A stretch of DNA of 64,000 nucleotides, from NCBI GenBank assembly GCA_963849065.1, contig CAWKFM010000001.1, forward strand, positions 1 through 64,000, in the 5' to 3' direction. Of this stretch, positions 26,513 to 35,713 are shown piece by piece. Each line of letters starts with the position of its first letter. Within the stretch, counting starts at the first letter, position 1. The translations under genes and the position numbers were made by a program. The DNA is from TOLSYN sp963849065. GTDB lineage: Bacteria > Acidobacteriota > Terriglobia > Terriglobales > Acidobacteriaceae. Under the pieces are notes generated by a model that was not told the origin of the DNA, searched no databases, and was given only the letters and a program-made list of their open reading frames with translations.

Positions 26513-27673
26513 ATGAAATTTGCCATGGACGATGCAACGTCGCAGACGGAGCCGTGTCTGGGCCAGGCGCTGGTGGCGCTGCAGCGGGCCGGCGGCGTAA
26601 TGAGTTCCGCGGAATGGAGTGCGGCGGCCGGCGTGAAGGCGGGCGATGCCTGGAAGCTGGCCAACGGCTTGCGCGCCCTGGGCGTGGAGGTCGAGGGTTC
26701 GGCTGCGGAGGGTTGGCGGCTGGCAGGCGAGCCCGACGTGGCGCTGCCGGAGGTGCTGGAGCCAAAGATCTCAGGGACGATTTTTGCCGGAGGGGTGCAT
26801 CACTTCGCCAGCATCGGCTCGACCAATGTGGCGGCAATGCAGGCCGGGGCGCAGCGGTGGGCGGAGAGCGTGGAGGACGACACTGCCAAGGGAAGAACGG
26901 GGAGTCAACTATCCCGCCCAACCAAAGGAAGCCTGCACGGGGCACCCTCCAGTTCGCGGTGCACTGAGCCGGGTCAGGTTTGGCTGGCAGAGGAGCAGAC
27001 GGCGGGCAAGGGGCGCGCGGGGCACGGGTGGGAGTCGCGTCCCAAGGATGGGATTTATCTGTCGGCGCTGCTGCGTCCGCGGCTGGCTCCGGCGGAAGTA
27101 ATTATTTTGTCGCTGGCGGCAGGGCTGGCGGTGGTGGAAGCGGTGCACGAGGTCACAGGGCTGTGGAGCGATCTGCGCTGGCCTAACGATGTAATGCTGG
27201 GAGGGCGGAAGTTCTGCGGAATTTTGACCGAGCTGAACGCCGAGGTGACGCGGGTTCGCTACGTTGTGGTGGGGATGGGGCTGAACGTGAACAACGAGGA
27301 GTTTCCGCTGGAGTTGGAGGCGATTGCGACGTCGCTGCGGCGCGAGACCGGGCAGCAGGTTTCGCGGGTGGATCTGGTGGCGGCCCTGTTGCGCGCGCTG
27401 GACCGCGAGCAGGCGGCGCTTCAACCCACATCTGCCGAAGGAGGGCAGATGCGGGAGGCAGGCGGCGCGGCGGACACAAAAGAAGCGGCGCGAGAGCGGA
27501 TTCTGCGGCGCTTTGAGCGGCACTCCTCGTACTGCTGCGGCGCGGCGGTGACGGTGGAGGAAGATGGCGGATACGAGGGTGTGACGCGCGGACTGGATGA
27601 GCGCGGATTCCTGCGGGTCGAGACGGCGGAGGGAGTGCGCACGGTGCTGAGCGGCGGCGTGAGAAAGAGATAG
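26513..27673 (+). CDS. birA: Biotin-[acetyl-CoA-carboxylase] ligase, with in-frame insertions
   Basis: Attaches biotin to the biotin-carrier subunit of acetyl-CoA carboxylase. 386 residues, longer than the usual 320. An N-terminal winged-helix-like region (residues 10-70) suggests the repressor type. Catalytic motifs: FASIGSTNVAAM, AEEQTAGKGRAGHGW (biotinyl-AMP loop), LRWPNDVMLGGRKFCGIL and VVVGMGLNVNNEEFP. Two insertions stand out: about 35 residues between GSTN and AEEQ (26880-26975), and a short one at 27425-27455 formed by a hairpin repeat read as protein. Both keep the frame, so the enzyme is probably active. No bio genes or operator are visible nearby. Confidence 0.9.
   Translation: MKFAMDDATSQTEPCLGQALVALQRAGGVMSSAEWSAAAGVKAGDAWKLANGLRALGVEVEGSAAEGWRLAGEPDVALPEVLEPKISGTIFAGGVHHFASIGSTNVAAMQAGAQRWAESVEDDTAKGRTGSQLSRPTKGSLHGAPSSSRCTEPGQVWLAEEQTAGKGRAGHGWESRPKDGIYLSALLRPRLAPAEVIILSLAAGLAVVEAVHEVTGLWSDLRWPNDVMLGGRKFCGILTELNAEVTRVRYVVVGMGLNVNNEEFPLELEAIATSLRRETGQQVSRVDLVAALLRALDREQAALQPTSAEGGQMREAGGAADTKEAARERILRRFERHSSYCCGAAVTVEEDGGYEGVTRGLDERGFLRVETAEGVRTVLSGGVRKR
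27425..27455. repeat. Hairpin repeat copy 3, inside birA
   Basis: CCCACATCTGCC, 7-nt loop GAAGGAG, GGCAGATGCGGG: 11 of 12 positions pair. The outer sequence and loop length match the copy after recA (24517-24554). Confidence 0.7.
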
Positions 27674-27947
27674 CGGGTGGGTGCGGACCCCTTCCGAGCC
27701 TCCAGATTCTTGCAGCGCTGCCGGCGCGCGGGTGCAGCTTACGATTCCAGAGCGGCCCATAAAATGTAGACAACCTGGGAGCCGGTTGGCGTATTCCACC
27801 TTCAAGACAGCCGGTGTTTTCCCTTTCTTAGTGAGACCCCACTTGCAGTGAAGAGTGCTGAGCTAGCGGAGATAAGGGGAAAGGCGTTTCCCCATGCCGG
27901 TGTCTACTTTTCCACCAGAGATGAGTGGGAAAAATGTGGAGGTGAAT

Positions 27948-28688
27948 ATGGCAGTCTCTCAGTATCTTCGACCGGGAAGTCTCTTGGACTCCTTGACCAG
28001 TTGCTTCACTCCGGGTGCGGTGAAGGGCGCAAGTTCGCTGATCGGCGCCTCGGAATCGACGGCCCGCACTGCACTGCATAGCGCCGCTCCCGCGGTGTTG
28101 GGCGCGATGACAGAGATGGCTTCGACCGACGAGGGCGCGAAGAGTCTTTTTCGCCTGATTCAGGACGGCGGCTATCACGCCCTGGTGGATGAGCCCGCGG
28201 CGCTGTTCAGCGGCGGCAGCATCACTTCAAGCATCACGAGCGCGGGAAGCCAGCTGACCGGCCGGTTGTTCGGAGAAAGGTTGACAGCGGTGACGGAAAC
28301 GGTTGCCAAGGCCAGCGGCCTGAGCTTGGCATCGGCGAGCACAGTCCTCAACCTGGTGTCGCCGCTGGCGCTTGGCGTGGCGGAAAAAGAGATCCTCTCC
28401 CGCAGGCTGGATGCGCCGGGTTTGCGCGCCCTGCTGCTGGAGCAAAAAGGTGAGTTCGAAGCCGCACTGCCGCCGAAAGGCCCTCAAATCGTCACGCCCA
28501 GGCCGGAAGCCGCTTCGCAGAGACGCGAGTCGGATCTGGAGGCCAACCTGGGAAAGTGGTTAGCGGTGTGGCTGATCGCTTTGCTGGCTTTTTGCGCGTT
28601 CCTGTGGATACGCAGCGGAACGCTGGAGGGTGGCTCGGGCACTGCCGGCAATCCCGCCGCGCAGAGGACGACCGCACCCGGGCAGTAG
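27948..28688 (+). CDS. DUF937-like protein with C-terminal membrane anchor
   Basis: 246 residues from the ATG at 27948, chosen because GGAGGTG lies five bases upstream. The N-terminal two thirds are Ala/Gly/Ser-rich and resemble DUF937 proteins (ESTARTALHSAAPAVLGAMTEMAS, then GLSLASASTVLNLVSPLALGVAEKEI). A single membrane segment (WLAVWLIALLAFCAFLWI, near residues 204-221) follows, ending in a short low-complexity tail. No enzymatic motif. The family often occurs as OmpA-linked cell-envelope proteins; here the OmpA domain is absent. Confidence 0.7.
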   Translation: MAVSQYLRPGSLLDSLTSCFTPGAVKGASSLIGASESTARTALHSAAPAVLGAMTEMASTDEGAKSLFRLIQDGGYHALVDEPAALFSGGSITSSITSAGSQLTGRLFGERLTAVTETVAKASGLSLASASTVLNLVSPLALGVAEKEILSRRLDAPGLRALLLEQKGEFEAALPPKGPQIVTPRPEAASQRRESDLEANLGKWLAVWLIALLAFCAFLWIRSGTLEGGSGTAGNPAAQRTTAPGQ

Positions 28689-28894
28689 CGCGGCCATTGC
28701 GCGAAATAGACGCAGCATAGTCCACGTCGAGGCCGCAGCATCCCTATTTCCTGATTGGCTGCTTGGGAATACACTGGTATGTCTGGCGGGGCTGGTAGCT
28801 TGCGGCGGTGTGCCTGCGTGCGGCCGGTTCTGTCATTACGGTGGTGCGGCGGGGTGGCCGCGCGGCCTAAAAAATCTCACACTCAAGGCGATCT

Positions 28895-31594
28895 ATGAAT
28901 ACGTTTGGCAGCCGTTCCGCGCTTCGCGTTGGCAGCAGGCAGTATGACTTCTTCCGTATTTCCTCCCTGGATCAGCATGGGTTCAAGACCGCGCGGCTGC
29001 CGTTTTCGCTGCGCATACTGCTGGAGAATCTGCTGCGCCGCGAGGATGGCTCGACGGTGACGGCGGAGATGATTCGCGCGCTGGCCAGCTGGACGGCGCG
29101 GACCAAAAGCGAGCAAGAGATTTCGTTTATGCCGAGCCGGGTGCTGATGCAGGATTTCACCGGGGTTCCGGCGGTGGTGGACCTGGCGGCCATGCGCGAT
29201 GCGATGGCGCGGTTGGGCGGCGATGCGAAGAAGATCAATCCGCTGCAGCCGGCTGAGCTGGTGATCGACCACTCGGTGCAGGTGGACGAGTTCGGCACGC
29301 CGCAGGCGTTTGATTTGAACGCGGCGTTGGAGTTCGACCGCAACAAGGAGCGCTACGCGTTTTTGAAGTGGGGTCAGGGCGCGCTAAAGAATTTTGCCAT
29401 CGTGCCGCCGGACACGGGGATCGTGCACCAGATCAACTGCGAGTATCTGGCGCGGGTGGTGTTTGTGCTGGAGCAGGCGGGCAAGGCCCCGCTGGCTTAT
29501 CCGGACACGCTGGTAGGGACCGACTCGCACACCACGATGGTGAACGGGCTGGGCGTGCTGGGCTGGGGCGTGGGCGGAATCGAGGCCGAGGCGGCGATGC
29601 TTGGACAGGCGGCTTCGATGCTGATTCCGCAGGTGGTGGGCGTGCGCTTTACCGGCAAGCTGCGCGAAGGCTCGACCGCGACCGACCTGGTGCTGACGGT
29701 GACCGAGGCGCTGCGCAAGAAGGGTGTGGTGGGCAAGTTCGTGGAGTACTTTGGACCGAGCCTTGGGACGCTGACGGCGGCCGACCGAACAACGATTGCC
29801 AACATGGGTCCCGAGTACGGCGCGACGTGCGGCATCTTCCCGGTGGACGAGGAGACGCTGCGTTATTTGCGACTGACGGGACGGAGCGAGGAGCAGATTG
29901 CGCTGGTGGAGGCCTACTTCAAGGAGCAGGGAATGTTCCACACGGCGCAGTCGCCGGAGGCCGAGTACACCGACGTGCTGCACATCGACCTGAGCAAGAT
30001 TGAGCCGTCGATTGCGGGACCGAAGCGTCCGCAGGACCGGGTGGAGCTGGGGCGCGCGCTGACCTCGTTCTCCGAGGCGCTGCCTTCGCTGTTGAAGCCG
30101 GGAGCCAAGTCCGGAGCCACGGTTCCGGCAGGGCGCGTGGACCGCAACTCGAAGGACTACAGCACGGCGCTGCACCATGGCAGCGTGGTACTGGCGGCGA
30201 TTACCAGCTGCACTAACACTTCGAATCCGTATGTGCTGGTGGCGGCCGGATTGGTGGCCAAAAAAGCGGTGGAAAAGGGGCTGAAGCGTCCGGCGTGGGT
30301 GAAGACCTCGCTGGCGCCGGGCTCGAAGGTGGTGACCGAGTATCTGCAGAAGGCGGGATTGCAGAGCTATCTGGACGACCTGGGCTTCAACCTGGTGGGC
30401 TATGGCTGCACCACGTGCATTGGCAACTCGGGACCGCTGCCGCAGCCGGTGAGCGACGAGGTGGGGTCGCAGGACCTGGTGGTGGCCAGCGTGCTTTCGG
30501 GAAACCGGAACTTTGAAGGGCGCATCAGCCCGGAGATCCGCGCCAACTACCTGATGTCTCCGCCGCTGGTGGTGGCCTTTGCGCTGGCGGGTGAACTGAT
30601 CGATATGCATAAGGACCCGATCGGCACAGGCTCGAAGGGGCCGGTGTACTTGAAGGACATCTGGCCGACGCAGCAGGAGGTGGACGAGGTGGTGGAGCGG
30701 GTGATCACCTCGGATATGTTCCGCACGAGCTATGCAAGTGTGCTGGACGGCGATGCGCGCTGGAAGGGACTGCAGGTTCCCACCGGCGACACCTACATGT
30801 GGGACGCCAAGTCCACCTACATTCAGAACCCTCCGTACTTCGAGGGGATGACGGTGGAGCCCAAGTCGGTGGCGGCGATCAAGGGTGCGCGGGTGCTGGC
30901 GGTGTTCGGGAATTCGATTACGACCGACCATATTTCTCCAGCGGGCAATATCAAGAAGGACAGCCCGGCGGGCAAGTATCTGATCGAGCACGGAGTACAG
31001 CCGGTGGACTTCAACTCGTACGGCTCGCGGCGCGGCAACCACGAGGTGATGATGCGCGGAACATTTGCGAATACGCGCATCCGCAACAAGCTGGTGCCGC
31101 AGATCGAGGGCGGATACACCAAGATGATTCCTGGCGGCAAGGAGCTTTCGATCTACGACGCGGCGATGGAGTATCGCAAGCAGGGCGTGCCGGTGATCGT
31201 ACTTGCGGGCAAGGAGTACGGCTCGGGTTCGTCGCGTGACTGGGCGGCCAAGGGTCCGCTGCTGCTGGGCGTGCGTGCGGTGATCGCCGAGAGCTTCGAG
31301 CGCATCCATCGCTCGAACCTGGTGGGAATGGGAATTCTGCCGCTGCAGTTTTTGCCGGAGCAGAATCCCGAGACGCTGGGGATCAATGGCGAGGAGAGCT
31401 ACGAGATCGTCGGGCTGGAAGGGGCTCTGGCGAACTTCGCTCCGGGCAAAACGGTAGAGGTGAAGGCGACGGCTGCGGATGGCTCGGTGAAGACGTTCAA
31501 GGCAACCGTGCGGATCGATACTCCGCAGGAGGTGCTGTATTACCAGCACGGTGGGATTCTGCAGTATGTGATTCGGCAGCTGCTGAAAAAGTAG
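28895..31594 (+). CDS. acnA: Aconitate hydratase A
   Basis: TCA-cycle enzyme that interconverts citrate and isocitrate through a [4Fe-4S] cluster. 899 residues, the usual AcnA/IRP-type length. Cluster cysteines are in AAITSCTNTSNP (one) and GYGCTTCIGNSGPL (two). Other blocks: DTLVGTDSHTTMVNGLGVLGWGVGGIEAEAAML, NITTDHISPAG-like NSITTDHISPAG, DFNSYGSRRGNHEVMMRGTFANTRIRN and KEYGSGSSRDWAAKGP in the swivelling domain. It is monocistronic with a strong terminator. In some bacteria apo-AcnA also binds mRNA; nothing here shows that. Confidence 0.97.
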   Translation: MNTFGSRSALRVGSRQYDFFRISSLDQHGFKTARLPFSLRILLENLLRREDGSTVTAEMIRALASWTARTKSEQEISFMPSRVLMQDFTGVPAVVDLAAMRDAMARLGGDAKKINPLQPAELVIDHSVQVDEFGTPQAFDLNAALEFDRNKERYAFLKWGQGALKNFAIVPPDTGIVHQINCEYLARVVFVLEQAGKAPLAYPDTLVGTDSHTTMVNGLGVLGWGVGGIEAEAAMLGQAASMLIPQVVGVRFTGKLREGSTATDLVLTVTEALRKKGVVGKFVEYFGPSLGTLTAADRTTIANMGPEYGATCGIFPVDEETLRYLRLTGRSEEQIALVEAYFKEQGMFHTAQSPEAEYTDVLHIDLSKIEPSIAGPKRPQDRVELGRALTSFSEALPSLLKPGAKSGATVPAGRVDRNSKDYSTALHHGSVVLAAITSCTNTSNPYVLVAAGLVAKKAVEKGLKRPAWVKTSLAPGSKVVTEYLQKAGLQSYLDDLGFNLVGYGCTTCIGNSGPLPQPVSDEVGSQDLVVASVLSGNRNFEGRISPEIRANYLMSPPLVVAFALAGELIDMHKDPIGTGSKGPVYLKDIWPTQQEVDEVVERVITSDMFRTSYASVLDGDARWKGLQVPTGDTYMWDAKSTYIQNPPYFEGMTVEPKSVAAIKGARVLAVFGNSITTDHISPAGNIKKDSPAGKYLIEHGVQPVDFNSYGSRRGNHEVMMRGTFANTRIRNKLVPQIEGGYTKMIPGGKELSIYDAAMEYRKQGVPVIVLAGKEYGSGSSRDWAAKGPLLLGVRAVIAESFERIHRSNLVGMGILPLQFLPEQNPETLGINGEESYEIVGLEGALANFAPGKTVEVKATAADGSVKTFKATVRIDTPQEVLYYQHGGILQYVIRQLLKK

Positions 31595-31637
31595 GAACAG
31601 GATTCAAGGTTGCAAGGTTTCAAAGCTGAATGCGAGA

Positions 31638-31664
31638 GGCGCGGACTTGGGTCCGCGCCTTTTT
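31638..31664 (+). terminator. Rho-independent terminator of acnA
   Basis: Perfect 9-bp stem GGCGCGGAC / GTCCGCGCC, loop TTGG, then TTTTT. It lies 44 bases past the acnA stop and just before the end of the convergent HExxH protein gene. Confidence 0.92.
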
Positions 31665-31673
31665 GCTGGTGTG

Positions 31674-33323
31674 CTAGTGCGCGAGACGCTTCTGAATCGC
31701 GAGGCCGAGTTCGATGCCGGCCTGCTCGGAGAGCGCCTGGAACTGAGGCATGGCGAAGAGTCGTGGTGCGAGCTCGGGCTGGTCTGCACTAGCCTGCGTG
31801 GCGTTGGTCGGCATGGCGTTGCTTCGTACTGCGCTGGTTCGAGTAATCTTGGCGCCCGCCAGGAGGATGGAGCGCAGCGCAGGCATTTGCGCGTCGTCCA
31901 CGCTTTGGGTGATGAGCAGCAGGTTTCCCGGCCAGAGTTCGGCGTGGACCGGGCCTTCGCTGGTTAATGCGTGCTCCTCCCAGAGCGGGCCGGCGCATTT
32001 TGATTGGTCGCAGCTCTGCTCATCCGGCGTGCTCATCGAAAGGCGTTTGGCGATGCCCTGGAGATAGATGTGGCCGAAGCGTTCGGCGGCCTGCTGCGTC
32101 TTCCAACGCGAGAGGTACACCAGCGCCACATCGGAAGTTTGCAGCTTGGCATCGGCTGCAACAGCGGTGCGTCGTACGGCCACATAGGAGCCGCCACCCC
32201 ACTTGCGCGCTACGGTGTAAACGTCGTTCTCGCGTCCGAATTCCTCGGACATGATCTGCACGTCGAGCTCTCCGACGGTGCCGGAATCGTAGGCCCGGTA
32301 GGCGGCGCCGAAGACGGGAGCCAGGTCGCCGATCTTCACCAGCGGAGCCGGCTCGTTTTTGAGGTACGCCTCAGGCTGCAGAATCTGGTGCGTGTTCAGC
32401 GGGGGGTGCTTGAAGGTTTCGCGAAAAGCCTCTTGGCGCCCGCCGTGGGCGAGCAGCTCCAACTCGAATCGCAGACCCTCGCGGTAGGGAAAGATCATGG
32501 TTTCGCGCAGCAGCCGGGGAGCATTGTGGATGATGACCGGCGGGTCGTAGCTAGCCTGTAGAGTATTTTCCGCAATCTGGCGCGCGTCCGGCAAGTCGGC
32601 TAAATTGATGCCCAGGCCTTTGACCCGGTAGTCCAATCCCACCACGGTTGCCTGGCCTTCCATCACGGCGCGCCGTGCCAGGGATGACTCCGAGGAGTTA
32701 TCGTCCTGCTGTATCTCCATCTCCGGCGGGGCCTGCTCGGTTTGCGGGCGGAGTACGAAGCGCGTGAGATTAAAATTCTGATCCTGCAGGGCGTGAGTCA
32801 GCTCATGGGCCATGACCATCTTCTGTTCATCTGGGTCGATCCAGTTGAGCAGGTACATGGTTTTGTCTTTGAAGGCGTAGAAGCCGGCAATCCCTTTGAG
32901 AACAAGATCGCCCATCGCCGTATTGAGATCGAAGCTGGCGGGCAACATACCGAATTTCTGCAGCACGACGGTGGTCTGGTCGATGCGCCGCTGCTGGGTT
33001 CCCTCTTCGCTCTGGCTCCGAAGATACTTTTCGGCTTCGGCTCGGCCGATGAGCTGGCGCTTGACCGGCGCCAGTTTGGGCAGTCCGCTGTCCTGGCTGG
33101 AAAACTGGGTGATGGTGTCCACTTCGTTGAAAAGCCGCTGCCCGTCATCGGTAGAGATCAGCACCTGGGATTGCTTCTGGCTTTGAATTCTGCGGGCGTA
33201 GTCGCCGAGGCTTTCCTCCTGCGCGCGGGCGGTTACGGCCAGCGCCATGAGCAGGAGAACGGCTGCCATCAGGCTGCAACAGGGTTTGCCTGCACGGAGA
33301 AGTTTGCGGGATGGAGTGCTCAC
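31674..33323 (-). CDS. Secreted HExxH putative metallopeptidase
   Basis: 549 residues from a GTG at 33323, chosen because AGGAG lies a few bases upstream and the protein then begins with a signal peptide (LMAAVLLLMALAVTARA, cleavage before QEES). A zinc-protease-type motif MVMAHELTHALQDQ places His173, Glu174 and His177; the flanking GFYAFKDKTMYLLNWIDPDEQ is typical of acidobacterial proteins with this motif. The rest has no recognised domain. A long mature protein with HExxH suggests a periplasmic metallopeptidase, but the third zinc ligand is not identified and activity is unproven. Confidence 0.7.
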   Translation of the reverse strand: MSTPSRKLLRAGKPCCSLMAAVLLLMALAVTARAQEESLGDYARRIQSQKQSQVLISTDDGQRLFNEVDTITQFSSQDSGLPKLAPVKRQLIGRAEAEKYLRSQSEEGTQQRRIDQTTVVLQKFGMLPASFDLNTAMGDLVLKGIAGFYAFKDKTMYLLNWIDPDEQKMVMAHELTHALQDQNFNLTRFVLRPQTEQAPPEMEIQQDDNSSESSLARRAVMEGQATVVGLDYRVKGLGINLADLPDARQIAENTLQASYDPPVIIHNAPRLLRETMIFPYREGLRFELELLAHGGRQEAFRETFKHPPLNTHQILQPEAYLKNEPAPLVKIGDLAPVFGAAYRAYDSGTVGELDVQIMSEEFGRENDVYTVARKWGGGSYVAVRRTAVAADAKLQTSDVALVYLSRWKTQQAAERFGHIYLQGIAKRLSMSTPDEQSCDQSKCAGPLWEEHALTSEGPVHAELWPGNLLLITQSVDDAQMPALRSILLAGAKITRTSAVRSNAMPTNATQASADQPELAPRLFAMPQFQALSEQAGIELGLAIQKRLAH

Positions 33324-33538
33324 GGCCGGCTCCTGAGTTGAATTTAGGGTGCAGCGTAAGTACGGAACCCAAGACTCCGCAGAGGAGTCCGTCCCGGGCG
33401 CAAGCAGGCCCGGTGCCTCCAGAGTAGCTTGCCGGGGAGGAATCGAAGGGAAATACTCGCCAGGCAGATACACCAAAGGCACCATGCGTCGTATGACGAT
33501 GGTGCCCTGGGTGGTGCGCAGGAAGCGGAATTGTGGAG

Positions 33539-34456
33539 TTAGATGCCCTCTCCGGTGAAGTCCTCTTCGACCGGGTGGTCTTCTTCGACGCTGTAGACAT
33601 CATAGGGCTGGCTGGCGAGGTGGCGCTTGCGCAGCTCGTGACCCGCCCAGTAGCCGACGCCGATGGCTCCCACGATGCCTATGGCGGTGGTGATAGTGAT
33701 GGCCGGATGCTCGGCGATGGGCTTGGCCATGCGGCCGCCGCGCAACACCACGCGGCCCGGGATACCGAGCTCACCGCGGAAGTTCATCACGGCGTCATAG
33801 CCACCGCGCTCGATGGCGCGATAAGCGTTGAGGAAAGTTTTGAGCGGGGGCGCGATGGCGTCCTCGCCGCCGTGGACGATGGCGTGCTCGAGGCCCTCCT
33901 CCTTCTGGCGCTCCAGCAGCTCTTCGAGGGCGGCGCCGAGCGAGGGGCCGTGGCTGGCCAGCGAGCGGTAAGCGATGCGTCCGTCTTTGTCGATGAGGAA
34001 CGAGGCGTTGGGCAGAGCCCCGTATTTGCGATGGACTTCGCCGCCCAGTTCGTCGATTAGGATGGGGAACTCGATCTTCTCCTGCTCGCGCAGCAGCTGG
34101 GCGGCGCGTCGCTTGTCTTCCATGGAGCGGTGTGGGGGCAGGTCGGCTCCGGGATGGGCTTCGCGCACGTAGAGGAAGAGGAACTCGACATCGGAGCCGG
34201 AAAACTCAGAGGCCAGCGAGCGCAGGCCGCCGATGGATGCCGCCGTCTGCGGGCAGGTGGCCGAGCCGAAGGTGATGACGACGTTGCGCGCGCCTTTGAA
34301 GTCGGCGAGCTTGACGGTTTCGCCGGCCAACGATTTCAGGGCAAAGCCGGGCGCTTCATCGCCGGGCTCGGGCGCGCGAAACCAACGGTCGGAGGGATGT
34401 CCCTGCTGCATTTCACGGCGGAAGCGGTCGTAGTTATAGCGTGTAAATCCGAACAT
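33539..34456 (-). CDS. Redoxin/deiodinase-like thioredoxin-fold protein
   Basis: 305 residues from the ATG at 34456, chosen for GGAGGTG six bases upstream. A thioredoxin-like fold starts at GDEAPGFALKSLAGETVKLADFKGARNVVITFGSATCPQT: only one cysteine lies at the active position (ATCPQT), as in peroxiredoxins and in the deiodinase-like redoxin family, not CxxC. Then comes VEFLFLYVREAHPGADLPPHRSMEDKRRAA, very similar in style to bacterial deiodinase-like proteins. The C-terminal 60 residues include a probable membrane segment (ITITTAIGIVGAIGVGYWAG). Substrate unknown. Confidence 0.75.
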   Translation of the reverse strand: MFGFTRYNYDRFRREMQQGHPSDRWFRAPEPGDEAPGFALKSLAGETVKLADFKGARNVVITFGSATCPQTAASIGGLRSLASEFSGSDVEFLFLYVREAHPGADLPPHRSMEDKRRAAQLLREQEKIEFPILIDELGGEVHRKYGALPNASFLIDKDGRIAYRSLASHGPSLGAALEELLERQKEEGLEHAIVHGGEDAIAPPLKTFLNAYRAIERGGYDAVMNFRGELGIPGRVVLRGGRMAKPIAEHPAITITTAIGIVGAIGVGYWAGHELRKRHLASQPYDVYSVEEDHPVEEDFTGEGI

Positions 34457-34600
34457 GAAGACACCTCCGTTGGGGGCGGCAAAAGCCCGCGCAAGAATAA
34501 TAACGGTTTGCGGATGTGTTGTGCGAGTGAGGCGGTCGCTATCAGGGTGAGATGCTGTTCCGGGGTGCAACGTTGACCGGATGAGGCAGCTGCGGGCTGG

Positions 34601-35707
34601 CTACACCTTTTCGCCTGCGCGGATGCAGCGGGCGTGATGGTTGGGGGCGATCTCGATGAGCGCGGGCATGGCGCCCTGACAGGCGGGAATGCAGAGCGGG
34701 CAGCGCGGAGCGAAGGAGCATCCGGGGGGGAGGATTGCGGGCGACGGGACGGAGCCTTCAATGGCCGAGAGCGGCTGCTGGCGGTTGGTTTTGAGGGTGG
34801 GAATGGAGGCAAGCAGTCCGCGGGTGTAGGGATGCGAGGGGCGGGCGAAGATGTCGGCGACGGCGCCGCTTTCGACGATTCTTCCGGCATACATGACGGC
34901 GACGCGGTGGCTGACGCGGCGCACCACGGCGAGGTCGTGGGAGACGAAGAGCATGGCCAGCGAGAGGCGCTGGCGCAACTCGGCGAGCAGTGCAAGGATC
35001 TGCGCCTGCACGGTAACATCGAGCGCGGTAGTGGGCTCGTCGGCAATGAGCAGCGCGGGGCGGTTGACGATGGCCATGGCGATCATGACGCGCTGGCGCT
35101 GGCCTCCGGAGAGCTGATGGGGATAGTCGCGCCAGCGGCGCTCGGGCGAGGGGATGGCGACCTCGCGGAGAGCTTGGATGGCGCGTTCGCGGGCCTGAGC
35201 GCGGGTGAGGCTTGCAGGGACTGCGTCGGGTGACGCGTTGCTGCCGGCCGCTGGCGCACGGTCGGGATACGCGTTGCTGCCGGTGACAGGCGCATGGGCA
35301 TGCGCCTGCGCGGCCTCGGCGATTTGGTCGCCGATGCGCATGACGGGATTGAGTGCGGTCATGGGCTCCTGAAAGATCATGGCCATGCGGCGGCCGCGCA
35401 GGGATTGCAGTTCGCTAGCCCGGGCCGAGGCTAGGTTGCGTCCCTCGAACAGTACCCCGCCGGAGAGCCGCGCCTGCGGCGGCAGAAGACCCATGATGGC
35501 CAGGGCGGTCACGCTTTTGCCGGAGCCGGATTCGCCGACCAAGGCGAGGGTTTCGCCGGGTGCGACGGTGAGCGAGATCTCGCGCACGGCAGCCACCGGG
35601 CCTCGCGCAGACGGGAACTCGACGGTGAGGTATTGCAGTTCCAGGAGCACGAGAGGTATTGGAACACAGATGGGGCGCGGCGGGCGCAGGTGCAGCTTAT
35701 CCGTCAA
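34601..35707 (-). CDS. Peptide/nickel-type ABC transporter ATP-binding protein (OppD/DppD-like)
   Basis: 368 residues. Walker A ALVGESGSGKSVTALAIMGL near 55-75, FQEPMTALNPVMRIGDQI (Q-loop and the OppD-type pattern), signature LSGGQRQRVMIAMAIVNRP, Walker B LLIADEPTTALD, and the C-terminal oligopeptide-binding region with four cysteines (GCSFAPRCPLCIPAC), usual in OppD/DppD. The start is uncertain: TTG at 35707 (AAAGG upstream) or GTG at 35650. No permease or binding-protein gene is adjacent, so its partners lie elsewhere. Between the Q-loop and signature lies a 12-residue tandem repeat (APVTGSNAYPDR/APAAGSNASPDA). Confidence 0.88.
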   Translation of the reverse strand: MTDKLHLRPPRPICVPIPLVLLELQYLTVEFPSARGPVAAVREISLTVAPGETLALVGESGSGKSVTALAIMGLLPPQARLSGGVLFEGRNLASARASELQSLRGRRMAMIFQEPMTALNPVMRIGDQIAEAAQAHAHAPVTGSNAYPDRAPAAGSNASPDAVPASLTRAQARERAIQALREVAIPSPERRWRDYPHQLSGGQRQRVMIAMAIVNRPALLIADEPTTALDVTVQAQILALLAELRQRLSLAMLFVSHDLAVVRRVSHRVAVMYAGRIVESGAVADIFARPSHPYTRGLLASIPTLKTNRQQPLSAIEGSVPSPAILPPGCSFAPRCPLCIPACQGAMPALIEIAPNHHARCIRAGEKV

Positions 35708-35713
35708 CTGCCT

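Noticed and set aside
35226..35284. Tandem repeat as a possible CRISPR or minisatellite array
   Set aside because: Only two units, both inside a coding frame, without spacers.
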